DNA from: Planctomycetia bacterium | GTDB lineage: Bacteria; Planctomycetota; Planctomycetia; Gemmatales; HRBIN36 | DNA: 64,000 nucleotides | NCBI GenBank assembly: GCA_016795155.1 | Contig: JAEUIE010000022.1 | Location: 1-64,000, forward strand | Reading direction: 5' to 3' | In this document: positions 1-8,828 of the stretch, piece after piece | Layout: every line of letters starts with the position of its first letter | Numbering within the stretch: the first letter of the stretch is position 1 | Position numbers and translations under genes: made by a program | Notes under the pieces: model-generated | Seen by the model: the letters and a program-made list of their open reading frames with translations, nothing else | What the model was told of the DNA's origin: nothing | Databases searched by the model: none

Positions 1-1
1 T

Positions 2-130
2 CGCAAACGCAAGCCACGCACCAAGGAAGCATGTGATCAACTCTGCGGCCAGTGCCTCGACTGGTTCTCGCCTAATGAATGCGCCAACTACCTCCGACAT
101 GCAGGATATGCGCCGCAAGAATGGAACTGA
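2..130 (+). CDS. Transposase C-terminal fragment, IS630-like (partial, cut by window edge)
   Basis: The first 42 codons read without interruption to a TGA. They end in a basic stretch followed by a helix and the pattern DWFSPNECANYLRHAGY. A WF..C.Y-type ending after a C-terminal helix is typical of IS630/Tc1-type transposases, whose last residues lie beyond the catalytic DDE core. The 5' part lies outside the window, so I cannot tell whether the element is intact. A degenerate 120-bp repeat starts 8 bp after the stop. No terminal inverted repeat was recognised. The family call is an inference from a short tail and could be wrong. Confidence 0.45.
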   Translation, partial: RKRKPRTKEACDQLCGQCLDWFSPNECANYLRHAGYAPQEWN

Positions 131-137
131 AAATGCT

Positions 138-255
138 CTAGGGGAGAAGGGTTAGGGATCAGGGGTTTCAAATTGATGTTTATTCATCGTGTTTCACATT
201 CGGGTTAATTTCAAGTATCACCCCGGACCCTCTTATAAAAGTGAGAGGGGAGAAT
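138..255 (-). repeat. Degenerate copy of the ~140-bp two-hairpin repeat
   Basis: Read on the minus strand this matches the elements at 39503-39644 and 41034-41177. The shared blocks, in order, are a GGGGAGAAGGGTTAGGGAT arm, a central ATTCGGGTT core, and a CACCC..GACCCTCT..GAGAGGGGAGAA arm. The arms here are less perfect than in the other two copies, so this is an older copy. It lies between a transposase end and the 3' end of the next gene. Confidence 0.6.
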
Positions 256-279
256 TAGATATTATTCAGTCAGATCCTC

Positions 280-819
280 TTATTCTTCCTTTAGCTGATC
301 CTCGGCATCTAGCAAAAATTGTTCAACTTCCTCTGCGGAAATGCCCATGAGCATCGGTGGTTCGAGCCGTAATTCTTTCACAGTGGAAATATCGTTTCCC
401 GCTCGCAGGTAACTGTATAAACCCTGCATCGCAGGACTTCGATCCGAGAGGTTATGGAGAGCCGCGAGGCTGGCAAACTTCGTGAACTGACTATGAGCAG
501 CAGCCGCAGCAATTTGATTTGCCAGTCGAAAATGTGGTATTTGCGCAGTTGCATAGGAGACCAACTCACCTTGCTGATTCATCACTAAAAAGCTGGTAGG
601 AAAGTCTTTCAATCCCAGTTCTTTCAACATCAGATAGCCGAGTGCAATGGGAACCAGCCGAATTGCCAGCTTCGCTTCCTCTCGCGAAACCTTACCTCCA
701 TCGATGAGTCCGTGTTCGAGGAGTTCTTCTGATATCTCCGGAAAATGCTTGACTGCATCGAGCAGGTACAGAACCCGCATGCCGAACGCTTCATCGCTTC
801 GTGTGGTTGCATTGTCCAT
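280..819 (-). CDS. Conserved-looking hypothetical protein, 179 aa
   Basis: I do not recognise the family. The product is a soluble, mostly helical protein with an acidic C terminus (EVEQFLLDAEDQLKEE) and no signal peptide or membrane segment. Its start lies only 6 bp after the stop of the membrane kinase gene, so it is probably translated from the same transcript as the LptD-like protein and the kinase, and it could be a partner of the kinase. Alternative frames across the region are shorter and lack comparable codon regularity. No motif supports a function. Confidence 0.75.
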   Translation of the reverse strand: MDNATTRSDEAFGMRVLYLLDAVKHFPEISEELLEHGLIDGGKVSREEAKLAIRLVPIALGYLMLKELGLKDFPTSFLVMNQQGELVSYATAQIPHFRLANQIAAAAAHSQFTKFASLAALHNLSDRSPAMQGLYSYLRAGNDISTVKELRLEPPMLMGISAEEVEQFLLDAEDQLKEE

Positions 820-825
820 ACGGCC

Positions 826-3414
826 TTATCCTGCAAGCGATTGCTTGCGATAAAAGTTCCAGACCCAGGCGAACTTCGCCAGGAGGAGCGCCAATACGAT
901 GGCTGCCCCAATCCAGATTTTTTCTCCAGATTCAATCACCCAGTAGTTGATCCAGCCACTGAACTGGCTCCAGTGTCTGGGACGATGACTGGGGTACCTG
1001 GTGAGTGGCCGATAGGGTTCACCTTCGGAATTTTTGCGCCAGAAAACAGGTGATACTGAAATCTGCTGAAGCACAGCAGCATCATCCAGTTTGACCATCT
1101 CACCGCCAGAAGTGGTGATAAGTCCCCTCAGCAGTTCAGCAGACATGTGTGGGTTCAACTGATAGATAGCGCTGTCAAGCAACACTGCATGAAACTGCTC
1201 TGCTCCCGGCTTCCCCAGTGCGGGTAGAGATTTTTCATCGAAAGGCATGTCGACCGGCTTGGTCCAAGGCACACGGACTTGTGCTTCAGCCAGGGCAATC
1301 GTCTGGGCTGTTCCATCAAAAACCTGGTTGAGCCTGATCTTCTTGTCAGGTTCAAACAGTGCAGACTTCCCTGCAAAACCCTGAATGGCTGTGGTGTAGT
1401 GGTCGTGTTCGCCTCGGCCGAACCATAAGGTTGCTGGCAGTGATTCGTCAAAAATCTCCGGCATCTCGGCCAGGAGTGCTTTGTTGTGCTCGCTGTCCCA
1501 GGGTTCATCCAGATGAAATTTCCTGTAAAGTTGCTCCTGCTCCAGAAAAGGCAAGATGCTGACTCGCCAACTGAGCAAAGGCTCGCCAGTTGTCTTGTCG
1601 ACGATATTGGATGGGAAGTGGCCAAACGTCATTTGATAGCTGAGCAGGGCCGATCCTACTTCCCGCATGCCGAAGAAGAGCCTGCCGGTTTCCAAAGCCT
1701 GCCGATCTACACGCTGGAGAATCGGAATGAACCCGAGCAGAAGCAGGCAGACAATCAAAATTCCCCATTCCCACCGGTGAACCCGAAACCGAGGTGCATC
1801 ATCATCTTCATCACTGGTGCGAGTTCGCCTGCTCTTCATGGGGATAACGGGCTGTTCAGTCCAATCAACGGGCACGCCACCACCCAGATGATGCTTGCAA
1901 TAGACGCATCGAGTCTTGCTTTTGGCGTTGAGACGTTGACAGGATGGGCATTTCCAGCTCTTGCGAGCCTTGATGACCGGCGCCTTGATTTCATCTCCCT
2001 TGAGCCAGCGATGCAGATCAAGAGCCATGGCTGCCAGCGATTCATATCGCTCGCCTGGTTGCCTGTGAAGCGATTTCATGATGATTGCTTCCAGGCCCAA
2101 AGGAACAGTCTTGTCCTGTTCACGCAGCGGAACAATTTGAAGTGATGGATCGCGTAATTGCGCCAACAACTCCATCATCTTTCCCTTAAGTGGCCGTTTC
2201 TCTGTCAACAATTGGTAACCCACCACTCCCAGGCTGAACTGATCACTGGCAAAATGGACCTTCTCGGCAATCCCCATTGCCTGTTCAGGCGACATGTAGG
2301 CTGGGGTGCCGACGATCGCTCCCTCCACTGTTTTGTCGGCTCCCGTTTCCGTTTCACTACTGTCGGGTTTCAGCTTGCGTTTCTTTGCTAAGCCAAAGTC
2401 CATGAGCCGGACTCGGTTCTGCTTATCCACCATGATGTTGGCAGGCTTGACATCGCGATGCAGAATACCCTGCTCATGGGCGGCATGCAGCGCCAATGCC
2501 AGGTCACGCAGCCACTTGGCCACCTGCTGATGATTCGGTCGATATCGCTCCACCTGTTGATGAAGCGGCACGCCGTCCACCCATTCCATCGCAATGAACG
2601 ACTGTCCTGGCTCCGCTGAGCAATCAAAGACGGTCACGATGTTGGGATGTTGCAACTTGGCAGCAGCTTTGGCCTCGCGGACAAACCGTTCTACCTGATC
2701 CTGCTGATCCGTACGTTTGGGAACCTTGAGGGCGACATCCCGTTCCAGTGTTGGATCGTATGCCTGGTAGACAATACCAAATGATCCTTGTCCCAGCTCT
2801 TTTCTGATGATGAACCGTCCCACTGTCCGACTGGAATCTTGTGGTGGCGTTCCACCACCTGCCGATATGCCCTCATCCGTCGTTTGAAACGCATAGGTTT
2901 CCGTGGCTTCCTCATCATGATCCGGATCGGGTAGCGCCTTGCTACTCATGGAATGCCTGTGCAGTTGCATCTCCAGCCGAGTTGCAATGGCAGGGAAACG
3001 CTTGACATATTCATCCATGGTGAATTTTTGTGCCAATGCCTCCCGATGGTTCACCTCATTAAGGATGAGCCCCAACAGGAGTTCAGTTTCCTGTTCAATT
3101 GCCGGATAATGCTTCAGATAGTGTTCCACCAACAGGCCTTGGCCACTCTGCCAGCGTACATCCTGATCCTGCTGGATTTTCTGGATTAACTGCTGCAAAG
3201 GCAGTAGATTCCATGCATCGAGCGGCAAATCCAGATGGTCCAAATCCAGTCTCCAACAGGCATTTCCAAGAAGACGGTTGATGGCACTGATACAAGTTGA
3301 GCGCAGACTGCTTTCCACATACAGCAGGAACGGAACTTTCCATAGTTTTATGCATGCAACTACATTACACAAACAATAAATTGGTAAGATTGAGGAATCA
3401 ACATAAAGATTCAA
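826..3414 (-). CDS. Transmembrane Ser/Thr protein kinase with zinc-ribbon and DUF1559-like extracytoplasmic domain
   Basis: This is a Hanks-type kinase fused to a prepilin/DUF1559-like domain. In order: an N-terminal region with the planctomycete pre-kinase pattern (about 70-150); the kinase domain about 200-470, with glycine loop LGQGSFGIVY, catalytic HRDVKPAN at about 319 and DFG at about 339; a four-Cys zinc ribbon at 489-506 (CPSC...CVYC); a membrane segment about 550-566; a region with DUF1559 hallmarks (ALLSYQMTFGHFPSN, LLSWRVSILPFLEQEQLY) at about 590-630; and a second hydrophobic helix near 840-858. The kinase faces the cytoplasm and the DUF1559-like part should face outward. The listed start is a TTG without a clear ribosome site; a GTG at 3318 is an alternative. 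The gene begins 21 bp after the LptD-like gene. Confidence 0.88.
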   Translation of the reverse strand: MNLYVDSSILPIYCLCNVVACIKLWKVPFLLYVESSLRSTCISAINRLLGNACWRLDLDHLDLPLDAWNLLPLQQLIQKIQQDQDVRWQSGQGLLVEHYLKHYPAIEQETELLLGLILNEVNHREALAQKFTMDEYVKRFPAIATRLEMQLHRHSMSSKALPDPDHDEEATETYAFQTTDEGISAGGGTPPQDSSRTVGRFIIRKELGQGSFGIVYQAYDPTLERDVALKVPKRTDQQDQVERFVREAKAAAKLQHPNIVTVFDCSAEPGQSFIAMEWVDGVPLHQQVERYRPNHQQVAKWLRDLALALHAAHEQGILHRDVKPANIMVDKQNRVRLMDFGLAKKRKLKPDSSETETGADKTVEGAIVGTPAYMSPEQAMGIAEKVHFASDQFSLGVVGYQLLTEKRPLKGKMMELLAQLRDPSLQIVPLREQDKTVPLGLEAIIMKSLHRQPGERYESLAAMALDLHRWLKGDEIKAPVIKARKSWKCPSCQRLNAKSKTRCVYCKHHLGGGVPVDWTEQPVIPMKSRRTRTSDEDDDAPRFRVHRWEWGILIVCLLLLGFIPILQRVDRQALETGRLFFGMREVGSALLSYQMTFGHFPSNIVDKTTGEPLLSWRVSILPFLEQEQLYRKFHLDEPWDSEHNKALLAEMPEIFDESLPATLWFGRGEHDHYTTAIQGFAGKSALFEPDKKIRLNQVFDGTAQTIALAEAQVRVPWTKPVDMPFDEKSLPALGKPGAEQFHAVLLDSAIYQLNPHMSAELLRGLITTSGGEMVKLDDAAVLQQISVSPVFWRKNSEGEPYRPLTRYPSHRPRHWSQFSGWINYWVIESGEKIWIGAAIVLALLLAKFAWVWNFYRKQSLAG

Positions 3415-3435
3415 AGCCTACAAGTGCTTCGATCG

Positions 3436-6400
3436 CTACTGAATCGCACTTGGGTCAAGTTGTGCCAGGCCTGGCGCGATGGCTCGCATGTGGCGGGTCG
3501 GGCCCATCACTGTCGGGTACACCTCAAACGTTGCGTTGAAGTTGTCCCGCAGGGGGTCCCAACCTAATCCCAGACTCACCTGCAGATCGGAACCGGTGCG
3601 GGTAATCATCAGCGATTGTCCCAGATTCTGCGACTCGCCAAAGTTGTAAGACGATGACCACGTGAAGGCATACTTCGGATTGATGATATACGTTGTGCTG
3701 AAGACAGTAGCGCTGGTGCCTACCGGATCAAGATAGTAGTAGCCCAGGTAGAAGCGAAGCCTGTCAGTACGTTCAGTCAGGATGCCAATGTTGACACTGC
3801 GTGAGCCGCCTTCAAACGGATCGAAATAACCCTGCGAAAGGATGCTCGTCCGTTCGCCGATCTGCCAGCGGAAATCGTAATCAATCAGGCCGAAGGGATG
3901 GCCATAATTATCCCGGCCTTCATCCGGGAACCACGTGGCAAAGATATCCAGGCTCATCCAGTCGACGATGCGTTCAGCTTCCTCGCTGCCACGCTTGGTC
4001 TGCCAGCGATTGCGAACGCCAAAGCGGACATATTCCATGTCATCGAGATTATCAGGTGAATTGAGGTAACCTCGCCGCAAGGCATAGAGCTGCGGATCAT
4101 ACAGTGGCGAAGTTGCCAGGTTAAGATTGAGATTGTTCGCCAGGCGATACGTACGCAGATCGCGCCGGGCCTGATCGGTGGGATCATCATCCAGGCGATC
4201 CAGCAGAGGAAGTCGGCGGAAATCGACATTGCTGCGGGTGTAGCGGTAATCAGCCTCCACGCTCAGCTTGTGATACATGCCGCGAACGTTGAAGAAATCA
4301 CTTTGCACATTGGAATAGAGGCGTGAGAAAGGCAAGGCGCCTCGCAAGCCACCGCCATAATAGAACCTGCCGCCATCAGCACCCGACATATCATCGCTGT
4401 AATAAGCGAGATCAGCCAAGCCGTACGGCGTGAGGTTCATGATGCCCAGGTTGATGGGCAGATCGAGTTCGTTCATGAAATCAACACGGCCCAGCCAGAA
4501 CGAATCACGGTTGGGCATATCGCTCGATGGAGGCAAAGGCCGATATCGGGCAAACTCATTCGGAAAAACCGTGTCGAAATAAGCTTGATCCAGATCGCTT
4601 GTCGCATGGAACTGATATATACCTGCGCTGGCGTGGCCATAATAGGTCATCGTGCGGAACAAATCCTGCCCGATGAGCCACAGGTCGCCACGAGGCAATG
4701 CAGCACCTTCGTTAACCCAGTTGCGGATGTTCGGCTTCACCAGGGCACTCATGGCAAACTGCTCGTTCTGATATTTGAGCAGTGCAAATGTTTCCTGATT
4801 CAAGTCTTCATCGTACTGACGCTTCCACCATTGTTCGTAGAAATTACGATCACTCTGGTAACCGACCTGGGCCTGAAACGACCAGAACTCGGTCAGTTCC
4901 TGCCTATGCCTGAACGTAGCCAGGCCGCGGATATCATTAGGCACCGCAGGTTGACGCAATTGGGCTAGTTGATCAAAGTCAGCATAATCCCATTGAAGAT
5001 GTCCACGCAGGAATGTGTCGTAGCGGCCTGGGAAGCCCAGTGCTCCGACACCCTGTGTTTGAAATTCAGTAATAAGCCCCAGACCACGGCGGCTATAAAA
5101 CAGCGGATTCAGATTCCAACGAGTCTGCGTGCCTTTATCCAACCCGAACATTTCCATGGCATCGAGTTGCACTTCCATACCGGTGCCGAAGATGCTGTCA
5201 GACTTGAAGCGAACGCCTTCAAGTGGTCCGAGCGGATCGCGTAGATCGCCTTCGGTATGGCTGAGCGCTCCGATGGTGAGATCCATGAATTTGAACTGAA
5301 CGTTGTCGGCTTTACCAAAAATCTGGGCATCTTCCGCAGTCGTGTTCTGAATCTGATCAAAGGCAGTGGTTCCAAAGAGGCCTCTGCGAGGCACATCCTG
5401 CAGTTGCACTGCCATGGTGCCTGCCATCACCTTCAGATCAGGATCGCTGGGCAACCGGCTGGCGAAGAAGACAGCATCGCTTGCTGAGAAATTGTTCAGA
5501 TCGAGTTGTCTGACTTCTGCCGCCTGCACATGGATGGGTATAGCCAGGCCAGGCAGGCGGTAGATTAGTTCGCATTTGCTCAGCAGTGCAGTGTTGCGAC
5601 CGAGATCGTAGTAGCCTCGATCTGCCAGAACGAGTTGATCGACATTCGCCGAGGGGCCGGAGAGTCTGCGGTAGCGGATTTCCACATGCCCTTCGAGGTA
5701 GATTTCGATCTGTTCTTTTTTGAAGTTGCTGAAGTTGGGAATGCCCTGGCCTGGGTTACCGGTGATGCCCTTGGCCCAGATGACCGCCCGATCGGTGCTG
5801 ATATCGATGATGTTGTTGCTGTCGCCAGCATAGAGAGTGATGCCACCCCAGATCATGACCGTGTATTCATTCGGATTGCTCGGCAGAATGCGATACTGGT
5901 ACGACGATGAGGTGCGTGAGGCGATGCCCAGCGTGCTGGATCGCTGCAGGACGCTGGCGACATCGGGCGATGGACTGATGGGATCCTGCCCGAAATCACG
6001 TTCGCGTTGTTCGACTTTCTGCTGCACTAAACCGGGGCTGTTCGGCAACTCGTTGGCAGGAATGGGTGCGAGCCTTTCGGGTGTCTGTACTGTTTTGCTG
6101 GCAACCGATTGCGAAGTATTTAATGCAGGTGGCGAAAGCAGTACCGCCCGTGCACGAGCATAGACCGCATCTTTCAGATCTGGCTGGCCCGAAGTTTTCT
6201 CCGGGGCAATGATGCGCAACTCGCCCGACATGTTCCAGTTCAGGCTCAACTTATCCAACTGTTGTTTAGGCTGGCTTTTTTCTTCGAGCGTGATAGGCCC
6301 TTCAGCATAGATGACGGCATGCGTTTCTTCACCGCTGGCCACCTTGCTGACCCACAGATAAACGTCTTTCAGCTTGATGCGGGTGAGGCCGCGTTCGATG

Positions 6401-6594
6401 CTGACATTGCCCTTGGCATAAAGGCCGTGGTAGGCGTCTTCCGACCAGCCTTGCACGGAATCAGCATAAATAGTGATGGGTTTGCTGTCAGGCGAAGATG
6501 AAGATGGCGCAGCGGTCTGTTGAGCAGCCAGGATCACCGTGGCGCTGAACAAGACCAGCAACAGGGTTTGCAGAGACCGTCCCCGATGCAACAA
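3436..6594 (-). CDS. lptD: LptD/OstA-like LPS-assembly outer membrane protein
   Basis: A large outer-membrane protein of the LPS-transport/organic-solvent-tolerance family. The mature N terminus has OstA/LptA-like repeats (ITIYADSVQGW, GLYAKGNVSIERG), and a second such stretch lies near residue 270-330 (YTVMIWGGITLYAGD). The C-terminal half is rich in aromatic beta strands, as expected of the barrel that inserts LPS in the outer leaflet. I chose a TTG start at 6594 because GGGAGGGAG lies 7 nt upstream and the product then begins with a clean signal peptide (LLLVLFSATVILAA). The frame stays open to 6672 but has no ribosome site there. The gene heads a probable three-gene minus-strand unit, and lpxA at 21677 fits an LPS-producing cell. 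Confidence 0.85.
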   Translation of the reverse strand: MLHRGRSLQTLLLVLFSATVILAAQQTAAPSSSSPDSKPITIYADSVQGWSEDAYHGLYAKGNVSIERGLTRIKLKDVYLWVSKVASGEETHAVIYAEGPITLEEKSQPKQQLDKLSLNWNMSGELRIIAPEKTSGQPDLKDAVYARARAVLLSPPALNTSQSVASKTVQTPERLAPIPANELPNSPGLVQQKVEQRERDFGQDPISPSPDVASVLQRSSTLGIASRTSSSYQYRILPSNPNEYTVMIWGGITLYAGDSNNIIDISTDRAVIWAKGITGNPGQGIPNFSNFKKEQIEIYLEGHVEIRYRRLSGPSANVDQLVLADRGYYDLGRNTALLSKCELIYRLPGLAIPIHVQAAEVRQLDLNNFSASDAVFFASRLPSDPDLKVMAGTMAVQLQDVPRRGLFGTTAFDQIQNTTAEDAQIFGKADNVQFKFMDLTIGALSHTEGDLRDPLGPLEGVRFKSDSIFGTGMEVQLDAMEMFGLDKGTQTRWNLNPLFYSRRGLGLITEFQTQGVGALGFPGRYDTFLRGHLQWDYADFDQLAQLRQPAVPNDIRGLATFRHRQELTEFWSFQAQVGYQSDRNFYEQWWKRQYDEDLNQETFALLKYQNEQFAMSALVKPNIRNWVNEGAALPRGDLWLIGQDLFRTMTYYGHASAGIYQFHATSDLDQAYFDTVFPNEFARYRPLPPSSDMPNRDSFWLGRVDFMNELDLPINLGIMNLTPYGLADLAYYSDDMSGADGGRFYYGGGLRGALPFSRLYSNVQSDFFNVRGMYHKLSVEADYRYTRSNVDFRRLPLLDRLDDDPTDQARRDLRTYRLANNLNLNLATSPLYDPQLYALRRGYLNSPDNLDDMEYVRFGVRNRWQTKRGSEEAERIVDWMSLDIFATWFPDEGRDNYGHPFGLIDYDFRWQIGERTSILSQGYFDPFEGGSRSVNIGILTERTDRLRFYLGYYYLDPVGTSATVFSTTYIINPKYAFTWSSSYNFGESQNLGQSLMITRTGSDLQVSLGLGWDPLRDNFNATFEVYPTVMGPTRHMRAIAPGLAQLDPSAIQ

Positions 6595-6612
6595 GCGCAG
6601 ACTCCCTCCCGT
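6594..6612 (-). promoter_or_regulatory. Strong ribosome binding site deciding a TTG start
   Basis: On the minus strand GGGAGGGAG is followed by 7 nt and TTG. This supports starting the LptD-like protein at 6594 rather than at the more distal codon at 6672. Confidence 0.6.
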
Positions 6613-6728
6613 CAACGCCGAGGCGTGTGCCCAATCCGTGGGCGAGAGGGCATATGCCACGAGTTGCAGCAAGTGTCAAGGTGAAGGATGGGAAGAGTTA
6701 GGATGTGGAAGCTGGGGGGGATGTGAAA

Positions 6729-6830
6729 GTAGTCATCATTCTCCGAATGATGACCGACAGTGCAATGTTGGGACGAATGTTCCTATTGTTTTCGCGCGTT
6801 ATGGTCATCATGCGGAGCATGATGACTACT
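6729..6830. repeat. REPIN-like pair of inverted palindromes
   Basis: Two 23-nt palindromes occur at 6732-6754 and 6804-6826. Each has perfect 10-bp arms, GTCATCATTC/GAATGATGAC and GTCATCATGC/GCATGATGAC, around a 3-nt loop. The loops are TCC and GGA, reverse complements of each other, so the second palindrome is the same unit inverted. The shared flanks (AGTAGTCATCAT outside, ATGATGACC inside) make the whole 102 bp an inverted repeat with a 49-bp centre. The right end overlaps the stop codon of the prenyltransferase gene. This is the architecture of REP doublets (REPINs). Confidence 0.75.
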
Positions 6831-7716
6831 ATCCAAACCACTGCACGCCGGTGTACTGAATCATCCAATACGATAGCAGCCAGAGTAGCGTGCAGCCTTG
6901 CATCACCCGGTCGTGATAAATGATACGGTTGGGTTCGATGCGATATTTTGGATGAGTCAGCCGCCGTCGATAATGAAGTATCATGAACACAATGAAAGGC
7001 ACCGTCAACACTTGGGTCGGGTGATAAAACTTTGAGCCTGGCAGGAGTAGCATCAAAGCGTAGCAGATCATGGCGAGGGCTGATGCGATATCGAGTGCGC
7101 CATCGAGAAACGATAGGGAGTAATGATCGAGCACGGGTCGCCGTTGGGAAATTTCGACAGGTTTTTCCAATGCAACCAACTCAGCCCGTCGCTTGGCGAA
7201 ACCTAAAAACAGTGACAGGAAAAAGGTAAACAGAGTCAGCCAGGGGCTGGGCAGCAGATCGAGGACGTAAAGCCCGGCCAGCAGGCGGAGAATGAACCCG
7301 GAGGCAATGCAGAAAGCATCAATCACCGGCAAGTGTTTCAGCTTGAAGGAGTAGGCCAGATTGATTGCTAGATATGCCAATGCACAAAAGCCTACGCTGG
7401 GTTTCAAGCTGAATGCCAGCGTCAAGGACGTTGCTGCCAACATCAATGCTGCCAGTGCTGCAGCATGCTTGCTGATTTGCCCGGCTGCAATGGGCCGGTT
7501 TTTCTTTTTGGGATGCTGCCTATCATGTTCGAGGTCGAACAGGTCGTTCACAACATAGATGGCGGAAGAAATCAGGCAGAATGCCAAGGCGACGAGGAGT
7601 GCATAGGCCAATTGATCCCAGGCGGAATAAAAGAACACCCCCGCCAGGCAGACCAGATTCTTGATCCAATGTGCCGGTCTGAGCAGGCGATACCAATTGT
7701 AGATGGTAGCGGGCAT
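6829..7716 (-). CDS. UbiA-family prenyltransferase, decaprenyl-phosphate phosphoribosyltransferase type
   Basis: A polytopic membrane enzyme of the UbiA superfamily. The first aspartate motif reads NDLFDLEHDRQHPKKK, with RPIAAG just after. A second conserved loop (YSFKLKHLPVIDAF) is followed by a long run of membrane helices. The HPKKKNRP pattern is typical of the branch that transfers phosphoribose from PRPP to polyprenyl phosphate, a step toward decaprenyl-phosphoryl-arabinose-type donors, rather than of quinone prenyltransferases. I start at the ATG at 7716, giving about 295 aa, because the upstream extension is hydrophilic and atypical. No partner epimerase is adjacent. The substrate assignment is from motifs only. 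Confidence 0.82.
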   Translation of the reverse strand: MPATIYNWYRLLRPAHWIKNLVCLAGVFFYSAWDQLAYALLVALAFCLISSAIYVVNDLFDLEHDRQHPKKKNRPIAAGQISKHAAALAALMLAATSLTLAFSLKPSVGFCALAYLAINLAYSFKLKHLPVIDAFCIASGFILRLLAGLYVLDLLPSPWLTLFTFFLSLFLGFAKRRAELVALEKPVEISQRRPVLDHYSLSFLDGALDIASALAMICYALMLLLPGSKFYHPTQVLTVPFIVFMILHYRRRLTHPKYRIEPNRIIYHDRVMQGCTLLWLLSYWMIQYTGVQWFG

Positions 7717-7917
7717 GATAAGATAAGTTCTATCAGCCAGGGGACACAATGAAGTAACCAGACAGCCAAGGCGTCTCACCCCGGAATGCTCATCGTTCCT
7801 CCCCTTCACCAATTCTCCACAGCTTATTCACGGGACATGTAGTGTCAGCTGTTTAACATATCCTCTAGTATCGTCTGCATTCATTTGAATGCGATTCTGT
7901 TTCCTGGAGGGATGGTT

Positions 7918-8760
7918 ATGCGGTTTTGGAAAACAGCTTTGGCCTGCCTGTTTGCCTGCACTCTCTGCGGTGTGGCACAGGCCCAGGTGATCACCCAGTG
8001 GAATTTCAACTCGCCGGTGCCAGATAACAACACAGCTACTGGAACGGACGTTCCTTCCATAGGAACCGGTACCATTTCCACTTTGAATCTGGCACAGTCC
8101 TTTACCTTCGCCAGCGGTTCCGCCAGTGGTGGCTCTTCCGATCCGGCAGGCACTAACGATAACTCCGGCTTTCAGACAACAGGCTATCCAGCACCACAAT
8201 CAGGTAATGAAACCGCGGGCATAACTGTACTCACCTCCACTGTCGGCTTCTCCAACATTACTGTCAGTTGGGATCAGCGGCACAGCAACTCCGCATCTCG
8301 CTTTGTCGCCTTCTACTACACTACCGATGGCGCCAATTTCACCCGCCTGGCTCTTTCGGCACTCAACTCCAACCCTGGCACAACGCCTTCCGGTGGAGCC
8401 CCAGCCAGCACTGCTGGTGGCTACGGAGCCAACGGAACCTTTTCAGCGTTTGATGAAACCGTCACCGGAGCTGGCGACGACTGGTTTAATGGCCGCAGCG
8501 TCAACCTGACAGGCATTGCAGGTGTGGACAATAACCCCAACTTCGGTTTCCAGATTGTTGCCTCCTTCGACGCTGGCACCAATTATCTGGGCAGTGGCTC
8601 CACCGCTTATGCCACCACAGGCACTTGGCGGTTCGATATGATCACCGTTTCTGCTGCTGTACCCGAACCTTCCGCTTATGCCCTGTGCTTGGTTACCCTG
8701 GCAGGTGTTGGTGTGGTGCGATACCGCAAGAAGTTCTGGAATCGCAAGGAAGTCGCGTAA
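7918..8760 (+). CDS. PEP-CTERM sorting domain protein, 280 aa
   Basis: A secreted surface protein. It begins with a signal peptide (FWKTALACLFACTLCGVAQA), has a long Gly/Ser/Thr/Asn-rich beta-type body, and ends with the exosortase signal VPEPSAYALCLV, a hydrophobic helix and a basic tail (RYRKKFWNRK). Exosortase is expected to remove the C-terminal segment. The start at 7918 is preferred over in-frame ATGs upstream because GGAGG lies 7 nt before it. The body resembles lamin-tail-associated or choice-of-anchor proteins only in composition, so no specific role can be given. A strong palindromic terminator follows. Confidence 0.88.
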   Translation: MRFWKTALACLFACTLCGVAQAQVITQWNFNSPVPDNNTATGTDVPSIGTGTISTLNLAQSFTFASGSASGGSSDPAGTNDNSGFQTTGYPAPQSGNETAGITVLTSTVGFSNITVSWDQRHSNSASRFVAFYYTTDGANFTRLALSALNSNPGTTPSGGAPASTAGGYGANGTFSAFDETVTGAGDDWFNGRSVNLTGIAGVDNNPNFGFQIVASFDAGTNYLGSGSTAYATTGTWRFDMITVSAAVPEPSAYALCLVTLAGVGVVRYRKKFWNRKEVA

Positions 8761-8781
8761 AGAAACGATCGGAAAACAAAC

Positions 8782-8811
8782 AAACCCACGGACTGCAGTC
8801 CGTGGGTTTTT
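8782..8811. terminator. Bidirectional intrinsic terminator
   Basis: A perfect 24-bp palindrome (arms ACCCACGGACTG/CAGTCCGTGGGT, 8784-8807) is flanked by A-rich and T-rich tracts on both sides. It serves the PEP-CTERM gene on plus and the copper-protein gene on minus, which converge here. A nearly identical stem follows trigger factor at 48001-48024. Confidence 0.85.
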
Positions 8812-8828
8812 GCTTTTGGTGAAAAGTT

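Noticed and set aside
6595-6672. Upstream extension of the LptD-like protein to a TTG at 6672
   Set aside because: The extension would bury the signal peptide behind 26 polar residues and lacks a ribosome site, whereas the TTG at 6594 has a strong one.
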